A stretch of DNA of 56,634 nucleotides from Clostridia bacterium (lineage in GTDB: Bacteria > Bacillota > Clostridia > Christensenellales > Aristaeellaceae). The stretch lies in assembly GCA_017512805.1 (NCBI GenBank), contig JAFWES010000062.1, positions 1 to 56,634 on the forward strand. Direction: 5' to 3'. Shown piece by piece: positions 1 to 6,291 of this stretch. The first letter of the stretch is position 1, and every line of letters begins with the position of its first letter. The notes under the pieces are model-generated. The model ran no database searches. It was given only the letters and a program-made list of their open reading frames with translations, and was not told the DNA's origin. The translations under genes and the position numbers were made by a program.

Positions 1-234
1 AAAGGCGCTGTCAGCATGGATGATTCCGGACGGGCGAAGAAGTATACTCCGCTGATTACCCGAGAGGAAGCATCCGCGGAGGAAACCCATAAGCTTCTGA
101 ACCATGTATTCAGGGGGAAGGCTTCTTTGCTGGTCAATCAACTGGTAGACAACGGTCACCTTTCTGCAGAGGATCTGCAGGAAATCCTGAATGCCCTGCA
201 TAATGCAGGAGGTAAAAACAAATGCTCCCGTTGA
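1..234 (+). CDS. BlaI/MecI/CopY-family repressor, C-terminal part
   Basis: The frame is open to the left edge of the window, so only the last 77 residues are present. They resemble the C-terminal dimerisation part of BlaI/MecI/CopY winged-helix repressors: a basic stretch running into YTPLITREEA, then a Lys-Ala-Ser-Leu-Leu segment and a closing helix LSAEDLQEILNAL. In this family the N-terminal winged helix binds an operator and a BlaR1-type sensor protease usually inactivates the repressor; neither part is visible here. The stop codon overlaps the start of the following sigma-factor gene, so the two are probably co-transcribed, an unusual partner for this family. The family call rests on the C-terminal half only. 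Confidence 0.7.
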   Translation, partial: KGAVSMDDSGRAKKYTPLITREEASAEETHKLLNHVFRGKASLLVNQLVDNGHLSAEDLQEILNALHNAGGKNKCSR

Positions 235-770
235 TACTGACAACGATTGAGAACAATGACGACAGGGCCCTTATGGAGGAGCTTTATCTTCGATATCATC
301 ATTTGATGTACGCGCAGGCGCTCAGGGTTCTGAATAACAGCTATGCTGCTGAGGACGCAGTAAGCGATGCAATTGAAGCCCTCATCAAAAAAATATCTCT
401 CCTGAGGAATATGGATTGTAACAAACGCAAGGCGTATGCCGTCATTACTGTCAGGCACATGGCGATCAACCTTTATCGTCGGCACAGCCGCGAGACAGTG
501 TTGGAGGATGAATTTCTGGAATTAATCCCCTCGAATAGCCGCGTAGAGGATCATGTGCTGGAAGCCGCCGGCGTGGAAGAAATCAAGGAGGCAATCTATC
601 AGCTGAGCGAGAACGACCGAGACATTTTGATGATGAGATTTTTTCGGGAGATGAGCGATGCGGAAATCAGCAAAGAGCTTGGAATCCTGCCGGCGACAGC
701 CCGGGTGCGGACGAGCCGGGCAAGAAAGCATCTGATCAAGCTGCTGGAAAGAAGGGAGGCGGGATTATGA
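222..770 (+). CDS. ECF-type RNA polymerase sigma factor
   Basis: A 182-residue sigma-70-family protein of ECF size. Region 2 covers about residues 15-90 (LYLRYHHLMYAQALRVL, then AEDAVSDAIEAL, the usual region 2.2 signature). Region 4 covers about residues 125-178, with LSENDRDILMMRFF, the helix-turn-helix DAEISKELGILPATARVR and a basic tail. ECF factors direct RNA polymerase to a small regulon and are normally held by a membrane anti-sigma factor, which fits the next gene, overlapping by four bases (ATGA). The start is set by an AGGAGG site about eight bases upstream inside the end of the repressor gene. The target promoters and the inducing signal cannot be read from the window. Confidence 0.9.
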   Translation: MLPLILTTIENNDDRALMEELYLRYHHLMYAQALRVLNNSYAAEDAVSDAIEALIKKISLLRNMDCNKRKAYAVITVRHMAINLYRRHSRETVLEDEFLELIPSNSRVEDHVLEAAGVEEIKEAIYQLSENDRDILMMRFFREMSDAEISKELGILPATARVRTSRARKHLIKLLERREAGL

Positions 771-1594
771 AGCAGGAAGATAAATTGAAAGAAGCTTTTT
801 CCAGCGTTGCGATGGAGCAAACGGAGCAGCTGGAGAAGAGCCTGACTTACGAAGAACGGAGAAAATCGGAAGCTCTGTACAAACACCATCACGATACCGC
901 CCTCCGCCTAATTCGGAAACAAAAGGTTTCCATCGTGAAATGGGTATCTGGAATAGCAGCAGTTGCCGCAGCTGTCCTTCTAATCGTTTGGGGAGTGAAC
1001 CGGCCTGCTCCGGATATCATAACGCCAGCAACAGCGCCTGTCAGCACTGTGGTGTCCGCTTACACGAATGAACCACTGCAGACGGAAACAGCGACGCCTG
1101 CAGTGCAGACTGTAGAACCCACACCCCATATACCAGAGCTGAAAGCACATCTGGTTAGTTTTCCAGAGGGTATGAGATATGCTGTATATACCGGCCCGGG
1201 AGAACGTTATGAACGGGCAAATCATAATAAAGCAGTTGTTTCAACCAATGACTGGATTGAAGTCTTCGGCGTGGAAAACGGGTTCGCCATGATTCAATAC
1301 GCCATTACATCTACGCAGCGCCGAGTCGGATATATTGATGCGGCTGCGTTACCGACGCATGCATCTGTAACGGCTTTGGAATTTAGCTATCTTCCTGCTG
1401 TTATCACACATGAGACAGATCTGACAGATGATCCCTTTGGAGAGAAAACGCCGCTGCATATACTTCCGGCCAGCACGGAGGCCAAGTGGCTGGCAACATT
1501 GGATGACTGGGTATATCTGGAATGGTACGGAGGAGACCAGCCTGTACGCGGTTTTGTTCCTGCAGCTGCGGTTCGTCTGAAAAGTGCCGAATAA
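767..1594 (+). CDS. Probable membrane anti-sigma factor with extracellular SH3-like domains
   Basis: A 275-residue single-pass protein translationally coupled to the sigma factor. Residues 1-55 are charged and helical (cytoplasmic), about 57-80 form a transmembrane helix (IVKWVSGIAAVAAAVLLIVW), a Thr/Pro-rich linker spans about 85-125, and the rest is extracellular. The extracellular part holds two SH3-like units; the first contains YAVYTGPGERY and VSTNDWIEVFG. The same two-unit module recurs in the next gene (about 1.7-3.1 kb). Position, topology and coupling argue for an anti-sigma factor whose outer domain senses a cell-wall or extracellular ligand. No standard zinc anti-sigma (HxxxCxxC) motif is seen, so the inhibitory contact is inferred from context only. 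Confidence 0.65.
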   Translation: MKQEDKLKEAFSSVAMEQTEQLEKSLTYEERRKSEALYKHHHDTALRLIRKQKVSIVKWVSGIAAVAAAVLLIVWGVNRPAPDIITPATAPVSTVVSAYTNEPLQTETATPAVQTVEPTPHIPELKAHLVSFPEGMRYAVYTGPGERYERANHNKAVVSTNDWIEVFGVENGFAMIQYAITSTQRRVGYIDAAALPTHASVTALEFSYLPAVITHETDLTDDPFGEKTPLHILPASTEAKWLATLDDWVYLEWYGGDQPVRGFVPAAAVRLKSAE

Positions 1595-1720
1595 AAATTT
1601 CGCGTGCACTGTAACACCTGCCTCCTCAGGAACGTCATATTGTGTTGACAAGGCAAAAATGATGTCTGACTGTCATCGTGAAAGGCCTGAACCAATGATA
1701 AAATGTGGAGGAATCGGATC

Positions 1721-3109
1721 ATGAGAAAGTTCTGTGGTTTTCTGTTGGTTCTTACAGCCGTGTTGTTCATGGCTTGTGCGGCGCTGGCGGAGGATGGTTC
1801 CCTTCAGGGGCTCTCTCCTCGAATCGTGCAGATTCTTGCAGATCAGGGATTGGAAAACTGCGCGGAGGATTATATCCGTTTTAGCTGGACTGAATCACCG
1901 AAGGGAGTTTATTTGGATCATACGTTTGTCCTGATCAGCAAAGATGGAATACATCATGAGGTCTACCACTTTACGAACGATCAGTCGGATGAAAACGCGG
2001 ATCAAGGCTGGAAACTGAAAGCACGCTATGACAGCCTGGCACCTCAGGGAAAAGGGATCGTGGCTTTTCGGAGGCATAATGCTTCTGACCGAACGGGAGC
2101 AGATATCAGTCTGTATAAGGATGACCAGGGCTTCCTAATTTATCGCATTGATCCGAATCATGAAGAATACTGGATGCAGGGAATCAATGTTCATGTGATA
2201 AACTGCCAGTTCCAGGTGGTATCTTGGTTTGACCGGAGCAAAGCGACAACAACAGAAGCATATATCAGAAATGGGAAGATCGTATTCTATGATTGGGATG
2301 CGGATAAGAAGCTCGGCGATGTGAATCTGTATACAAGCTTTGGGCTGAACACATCGTTCAGCTCCCTCCCCAAATCATATAAGGAAGCAAAAGCAACCTT
2401 CTCCGACCCGCCAGCGATCCCCGGAGGTACATTGACAGCGGAAAGAATCAAGTTTTCGTCCAACAAAAAGTATGCTGTCTATTCCGGCCCCGGTGAAAAC
2501 TATCTCCGCGGCGGCAATGGAAAAGCCTCTGTTTCCACCAATGACTGGATTCAGGTTTTCGGAAAAGAAAATGGCTGGATTATGATCCAGTACGATATTA
2601 CCAGCGACCATATGAGAATTGGCTGGATCCGTGAAGACGCGCTGCCTAAGAAAACAAGCGTCAGTGATCTGAGCTTTGGAAATCACAAAGCGCGTACTGC
2701 TGTTCAATGTACCATCACAGATGATCCGCTGTTTTCTATGACTGCCATCGCGAATATCTCAGCAGATGCGGAGGTGAGATGGCTGGCGACGATGGGCAGC
2801 TGGACTTACGTAGAATACAACACTGGCACACAATCCATCCGTGGCTTCATTCGTTCTGATAATTTGACTTCGTTAACAGAGGAACAGGTCAGAAGTCTGG
2901 CGCAATCCGCACTTCTTGCAACGGGGCCGATCGCTGAAGGCAAAGCTGTGACGGCAGATACCTTGAAGAGCTATCGCATTTCCTGCAGCTATGATGCAGC
3001 ATCCGGGCAATGGAGCGTACGCTTTGATTCCGGAAGAGACTACGGTTATACTGTCATCGTAGAGGACAAGTCCGGCATGGCATGGCTGGCTGAATCAGAT
3101 AATGGATAA
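1721..3109 (+). CDS. Secreted SH3-like domain protein
   Basis: About 462 residues with a clear signal peptide (MRKFCGFLLVLTAVLFMA, cleavage near AALA/ED). The start at 1721 is preferred over an in-frame ATG at 1703 because a GGAGG site lies between the two and correctly precedes 1721. The N-terminal half (about 25-230) matches no domain I recognise. From about residue 240 there is a two-unit SH3-like module, with KYAVYSGPGENY, VSTNDWIQVFGKENGWIM and a second unit containing WLATMGSWTYVEY, closely paralogous to the outer part of the preceding probable anti-sigma factor. The last 80 residues form a separate small domain. It may bind peptidoglycan or the same ligand as its neighbour and could belong to the sigma factor's regulon; this is inference. 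Confidence 0.6.
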   Translation: MRKFCGFLLVLTAVLFMACAALAEDGSLQGLSPRIVQILADQGLENCAEDYIRFSWTESPKGVYLDHTFVLISKDGIHHEVYHFTNDQSDENADQGWKLKARYDSLAPQGKGIVAFRRHNASDRTGADISLYKDDQGFLIYRIDPNHEEYWMQGINVHVINCQFQVVSWFDRSKATTTEAYIRNGKIVFYDWDADKKLGDVNLYTSFGLNTSFSSLPKSYKEAKATFSDPPAIPGGTLTAERIKFSSNKKYAVYSGPGENYLRGGNGKASVSTNDWIQVFGKENGWIMIQYDITSDHMRIGWIREDALPKKTSVSDLSFGNHKARTAVQCTITDDPLFSMTAIANISADAEVRWLATMGSWTYVEYNTGTQSIRGFIRSDNLTSLTEEQVRSLAQSALLATGPIAEGKAVTADTLKSYRISCSYDAASGQWSVRFDSGRDYGYTVIVEDKSGMAWLAESDNG

Positions 3110-3165
3110 ACGACTCATTGCCAGAATACAGTGCCTTACAGATAAGTAGAAGAGGTAATCGTAAC

Positions 3166-4704
3166 ATGGTTCGAAGAATCTGGTTGCCGTTTTTTATCGC
3201 ATGGATGCTCCTGATTGTTCCGACCGCGCTTGCAGCAAATGAAGCGGAGGATTTCGAACAATTCATGAATGAACGATATGTGAACAAAGGATGGTCTGCG
3301 GAAAGCGTGACCCAGTGGGGAGACGCCGCAGCAGCGGTTCTGTATCAGGGAGATAAGGGACTATTGGTGGTGCGTAAAGGAGAGCATCTGATAGAGAATA
3401 CAGATGCAGTACTGTCCTCCGGGTATACCGTTCACATGGATACCGAGGATCTTCTGTACCTTACGGTTGCCGATGGCAAAGAGACCACCACATATGATTT
3501 CTATTATGTTCATAATCGCTGGCTGTTGGGTGGCATTCGATATACAGGTCAGGGCCCTTCTGAAAGGGATATCCCTATCATCGAGGAAATTCTGCTGAAT
3601 ATGTTGGATGATGAAATCAGCACTGATTACCTGTTGGAAGATGAAAACGAGAATATACTCTGGCGGGAAACCACCCCTCCGCTTCCGGATGTGCTGACGG
3701 AGGATGAACTGGATCTGGCGAACTGGAGCCCCTTTACTTGCCCCGTGTACTGCACCGGATATATGGACAGGGATCTAGGAGATTCTTCTGACATCGTCAG
3801 GAAACGGTTGTTTGACAGGATGAAGACCGGTACCTTCTTTGCGGATGATGCCTACGTGAATGGACTGATCAACCGGGACACCTTGCAATTCATTGCTGAT
3901 AAGCCCAACGGAAGCCGCGTGCTGCTGTGTGGCAGCTTTGCAGAAGATACAGGCTGGCAATTTGTTGAAAGCAGCCCCTTGCCTGCCGGTACAACTATGG
4001 GAGTCGAAAACTTCACAAGTAATCTGTATTTCCCCACCATTTATGGAGGTCCCTCTGTACAACGATTTGCTGACGGAATCTGGGGAGTCAGTTCCATGAT
4101 CTCCTCCCCGGGAGAACTCTATTTCATGGGGCAAAACTGGATTTCTCTGGACGGGAATCCAGTGTGGAGTGAATACAGTTGCTATGGAGAACACCCATGG
4201 AGCGACATCACCGCCATAGACTGGAACAGCATTCCGCTGACTGCGGCGGAAGCGCAAGGACAATTGGATCTCGGCAGTTGGGCAACACCCAATAGCAGCA
4301 ATCCTGAAGACCGTCTGCATTTGCGGGAGAAGGCTGAAAAAGGAAGTCGTTCCTTGGGCAAATTCTATAATGGGGCCCCAGTAAAAGTGCTGAAAAGGGG
4401 CCAGGAATGGACGAAAGTTCAGATTGGTCCCATGACAGGCTACATGATGACGAAATATCTTGCTTTCGGTAGTGATATGAAGAAAGTGAAGCTTGCTGTT
4501 CCTTACAAGGACACGCTTCATCTGACTATCGCAGTGACCTGGCTTACAGCAGAAGGAAACACGCACACGCAGATACTGCCCGGCGAACGAATTCCATCTC
4601 ATATTCTGATCGGTATCCATGAAGATCTATGGTTTTTCTGGGAATACATGAGCAACAGTTTTGGGCAGATCCAAGACAGTGATCTATGGGACGGAAACGG
4701 CTGA
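3166..4704 (+). CDS. Secreted protein with C-terminal SH3 domain
   Basis: About 512 residues. The start at 3166 is chosen because MVRRIWLPFFIAWMLLIV begins a good signal peptide (cleavage near ALAA) and is preceded by AGAGGT; an upstream in-frame ATG at 3118 would add 16 residues without an RBS. Residues 25-150 form an unfamiliar domain, and the middle (about 200-370) looks like a beta-rich domain rich in Trp and Gly. Near residues 385-440 a bacterial SH3 unit is seen (LHLREKAEKGSRSLGKFYNG, then GYMMTKYLAFG), of the type that binds cell-wall peptides. It lies downstream of another secreted SH3 gene in the same direction. The function is not recognised; a cell-envelope role is likely. Confidence 0.6.
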   Translation: MVRRIWLPFFIAWMLLIVPTALAANEAEDFEQFMNERYVNKGWSAESVTQWGDAAAAVLYQGDKGLLVVRKGEHLIENTDAVLSSGYTVHMDTEDLLYLTVADGKETTTYDFYYVHNRWLLGGIRYTGQGPSERDIPIIEEILLNMLDDEISTDYLLEDENENILWRETTPPLPDVLTEDELDLANWSPFTCPVYCTGYMDRDLGDSSDIVRKRLFDRMKTGTFFADDAYVNGLINRDTLQFIADKPNGSRVLLCGSFAEDTGWQFVESSPLPAGTTMGVENFTSNLYFPTIYGGPSVQRFADGIWGVSSMISSPGELYFMGQNWISLDGNPVWSEYSCYGEHPWSDITAIDWNSIPLTAAEAQGQLDLGSWATPNSSNPEDRLHLREKAEKGSRSLGKFYNGAPVKVLKRGQEWTKVQIGPMTGYMMTKYLAFGSDMKKVKLAVPYKDTLHLTIAVTWLTAEGNTHTQILPGERIPSHILIGIHEDLWFFWEYMSNSFGQIQDSDLWDGNG

Positions 4705-4727
4705 AAATGATAAGAATCATATGATAA

Positions 4728-4780
4728 CGCCCTGCTGCACTTCCTTTACATGTCGAGAGTGTGCAGCAGGGCGCTTCTTG
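4728..4780 (+). terminator. Intrinsic terminator after the SH3 genes
   Basis: A 13-bp perfect stem, CGCCCTGCTGCAC at 4728-4740 with GTGCAGCAGGGCG at 4761-4773, follows the stop codon at 4704 and runs into a short pyrimidine tract (CTTCTT). The T run is weak, so efficiency is uncertain. Confidence 0.6.
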
Positions 4781-4821
4781 CTGAACAGAACATGAATCGC
4801 AGACAAATTCGTTAAGCCATG

Positions 4822-4857
4822 AGAAAACCCTCGAAAGCTTTTCTGCCTCCGAGGGTT
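4822..4857 (-). terminator. Terminator of the tRNA-Ala gene
   Basis: On the minus strand, just after the encoded CCA end, AACCCTCG (4857-4850) pairs with CGAGGGTT (4833-4826) and is followed by TTTTC. It sits where the tRNA transcript should end. Confidence 0.75.
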
Positions 4858-4859
4858 GG

Positions 4860-4935
4860 TGGTGGAGCTAAGGGGATTCGAACCCCTGGCCTCTACAATG
4901 CGAATGTAGCGCGCTACCAACTGTGCTATAGCCCC
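4860..4935 (-). tRNA. tRNA-Ala(CGC)
   Basis: The minus strand folds as a complete cloverleaf: acceptor GGGGCTA with TAGCTCC, a D-arm with AGTTGGTA, anticodon stem CTACA/TGTAG enclosing loop TTCGCAT (anticodon CGC, alanine), T-arm AGGGG-TTCGAAT-CCCCT, discriminator A and an encoded CCA (4860-4862). One D-stem pair (A-C) is mismatched. It reads the GCG codon, frequent in this G+C-rich sequence. Confidence 0.9.
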
Positions 4936-4990
4936 TTATTTGGTAACTTTTCCGACCATATTTTACATCTTGTCGGATTTCGATGTCTCC

Positions 4991-5042
4991 GGGGCGGGAG
5001 TGCACAAGTGGTAGTTCGTTCTACCAACTGTGCTAATGCCCC
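4991..5042 (-). pseudogene. tRNA-derived remnant / inverted repeat
   Basis: Upstream of tRNA-Ala, the minus strand begins GGGGCATTAGCACAGTTGG and continues TAGAACG, closely matching the 5' third of that tRNA (acceptor strand and D-arm). No anticodon arm or T-arm follows. Instead the sequence turns back on itself: the D-arm motif CTACCA pairs with TGGTAG around a TTCGTT loop, and the outer GGGGC/GCCCC ends also pair, giving an imperfect 52-base hairpin. It is not a functional tRNA and looks like a fold-back duplication of a tRNA 5' half. Confidence 0.55.
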
Positions 5043-5244
5043 GTATGGGTTCCCGGAGGTTTTCCGGGGGAGTTTCCCGCGTTTTACGTCTGCGGGTCTG
5101 GAGACGAACCTGCGTCACATGCCTCGAAGGCTGTGCGCAAGCATCATCCGTTCCTTGCGGAACGGGGAGTATATTAGCACATTTCAGGGGAAAATGCAAG
5201 CATTTTTTTGAAATAATACCGACAGCATTTTTTCAAAATCTACC

Positions 5245-5278
5245 GAAAAAAACGGCCGCCGGTCAGATCGGCGGCCGT
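5245..5278 (-). terminator. Terminator of the zinc-ribbon gene
   Basis: On the minus strand a 10-bp stem ACGGCCGCCG/CGGCGGCCGT (5278-5269 with 5261-5252) is followed by a run of seven to eight T, just after the stop codon at 5288. Confidence 0.85.
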
Positions 5279-5287
5279 GATGATTCC

Positions 5288-5728
5288 TTATGCCTTTTCC
5301 CGCTTCACCGGCTGGCCGTATTTGGCCTTCATTTCCTGTTTGCGGTTCCTGCGGCAGTTGCTGCAGTAATTCGGATAATGTTCCAAGGTGTTGGGAAAGG
5401 TGAAAACCTTGCCGCAGTTCCGGCAGGTCCGCTTGATCTTTCTGGGTTCCCCGGCCCGCTGCTTCTCTTCTTTCTCTCGGGCGAAACGCTGCTTGCACTC
5501 CTTGCAGTAATTGGGAATATGCTCCCAGGAAGGATCGACGGTAAAGGTCTTTCCGCATTCCTTACACTGCTTTTTGATCTTCTCCGGCTTGGCCGCAGCG
5601 GCGGAACCCGCGCCGCCCGGGGCGGATGCCCGCGGTTGGGGGGATCTAGCCGGCGCCGGAGCTTTTACCGGCGAAGCCGGTTCCTGTTTTCTGGAGAAAA
5701 ACGCTTTGATTTTGTCAATCAGGCTCAT
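5288..5728 (-). CDS. Tandem zinc-ribbon protein
   Basis: A 146-residue basic protein. Residues 1-12 form an amphipathic helix (MSLIDKIKAFFSRK), about 15-50 are a Pro/Ala-rich linker, and then two similar four-Cys units follow: CKECGKTF...YCKECKQRF and CRNCGKVF...YCSNCRRNR, each with the pattern CxxC-x15-18-CxxC. Each unit probably binds one zinc ion. The repeat looks like an internal duplication (IPNYCKEC versus YPNYCSNC). An RNA- or protein-binding role is plausible but unproven. The start has GGAAAGGG upstream, and a strong terminator follows, so it is probably monocistronic. I do not recognise a named family. Confidence 0.7.
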   Translation of the reverse strand: MSLIDKIKAFFSRKQEPASPVKAPAPARSPQPRASAPGGAGSAAAAKPEKIKKQCKECGKTFTVDPSWEHIPNYCKECKQRFAREKEEKQRAGEPRKIKRTCRNCGKVFTFPNTLEHYPNYCSNCRRNRKQEMKAKYGQPVKREKA

Positions 5729-5869
5729 CTGTTCCCTTTCCTTCTTGCGTCATTATTGTACGTGCACCGTTTTTCATCGATCGGCGAGGAGCCGGGGCCC
5801 TTCGGCCCCGCGGCAAAGACGAAACGGCGGTACGTTTCCTGCGGCGGTCTTGCGCGCTTTGTTCCGGGA

Positions 5870-6088
5870 TCAGTAAATCGTATCGATATCCCCCGTGATA
5901 CCGTACTGTTTCCGGAAGGTTTCCAGGTCTCCCTCATCCCGAAGCAGCATCACGTCTATAAATTTTCCCGTCGCCTTTTCCCTGAAACCCGCGGTCTTTT
6001 CCCCGGTACAGATGCTGCTGCGAATCGCCGGGGTCATCTTTTCCGCGTCGTAGGATGCCTGCTGTTCCTTTTTCCGGAAAAGGCCCAT
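5870..6088 (-). CDS. Small conserved-type protein of unknown function
   Basis: A 72-residue soluble protein beginning MGLFRKKEQQASYDAEKMTP, with one Cys in IRSSICTGEK and an acidic, aromatic C terminus (YGITGDIDTIY). Short proteins of this pattern occur, as far as I recall, in many Clostridia and have sometimes been labelled aspartate dehydrogenase, which cannot be right at this length without a Rossmann fold. The start is supported by a GGGGAGG site seven bases upstream and by a good promoter at 6215-6243, leaving a leader of about 120 bases. No function can be assigned. Confidence 0.6.
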   Translation of the reverse strand: MGLFRKKEQQASYDAEKMTPAIRSSICTGEKTAGFREKATGKFIDVMLLRDEGDLETFRKQYGITGDIDTIY

Positions 6089-6214
6089 GATATTCCTCCC
6101 CTTTTACCGCGTCCGCGCAGCTGACGCCGTTCGCTTCCGCTGTTTCATTCAGATGGCTGCTTTGCTGATGGGTCCTCTTCGCCCGGCGGACCCATCCGCG
6201 CCCGGTCGAAAGCT

Positions 6215-6243
6215 ATTGTACCAGATTCCTGTCATGACCGCAA
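6215..6243 (-). promoter_or_regulatory. Sigma-A-type promoter for the 72-residue protein gene
   Basis: On the minus strand TTGCGG (6243-6238), a 17-base spacer and TACAAT (6220-6215), with TG one base before the -10, making an extended -10 element. Confidence 0.6.
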
Positions 6244-6244
6244 G

Positions 6245-6277
6245 CAAAAAACGCCCGGGCTTTTCGCTTCCGGGCGT
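6245..6277 (-). terminator. Terminator of the M4 peptidase gene
   Basis: On the minus strand an 8-bp stem ACGCCCGG/CCGGGCGT closes an 11-base loop and is followed by TTTTTT, directly after the stop codon at 6292. Confidence 0.85.
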
Positions 6278-6291
6278 GCGATGCGGTGGGC

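Noticed and set aside
1645-1672. TTGACA at 1645 as a promoter for the secreted SH3 gene
   Set aside because: No acceptable -10 sequence at 16-18 bases; it may instead be a sigma-specific site, which cannot be judged from one example.
4991-5042. A second functional tRNA
   Set aside because: Only the 5' part resembles a tRNA; there is no anticodon arm, T-arm or CCA end.
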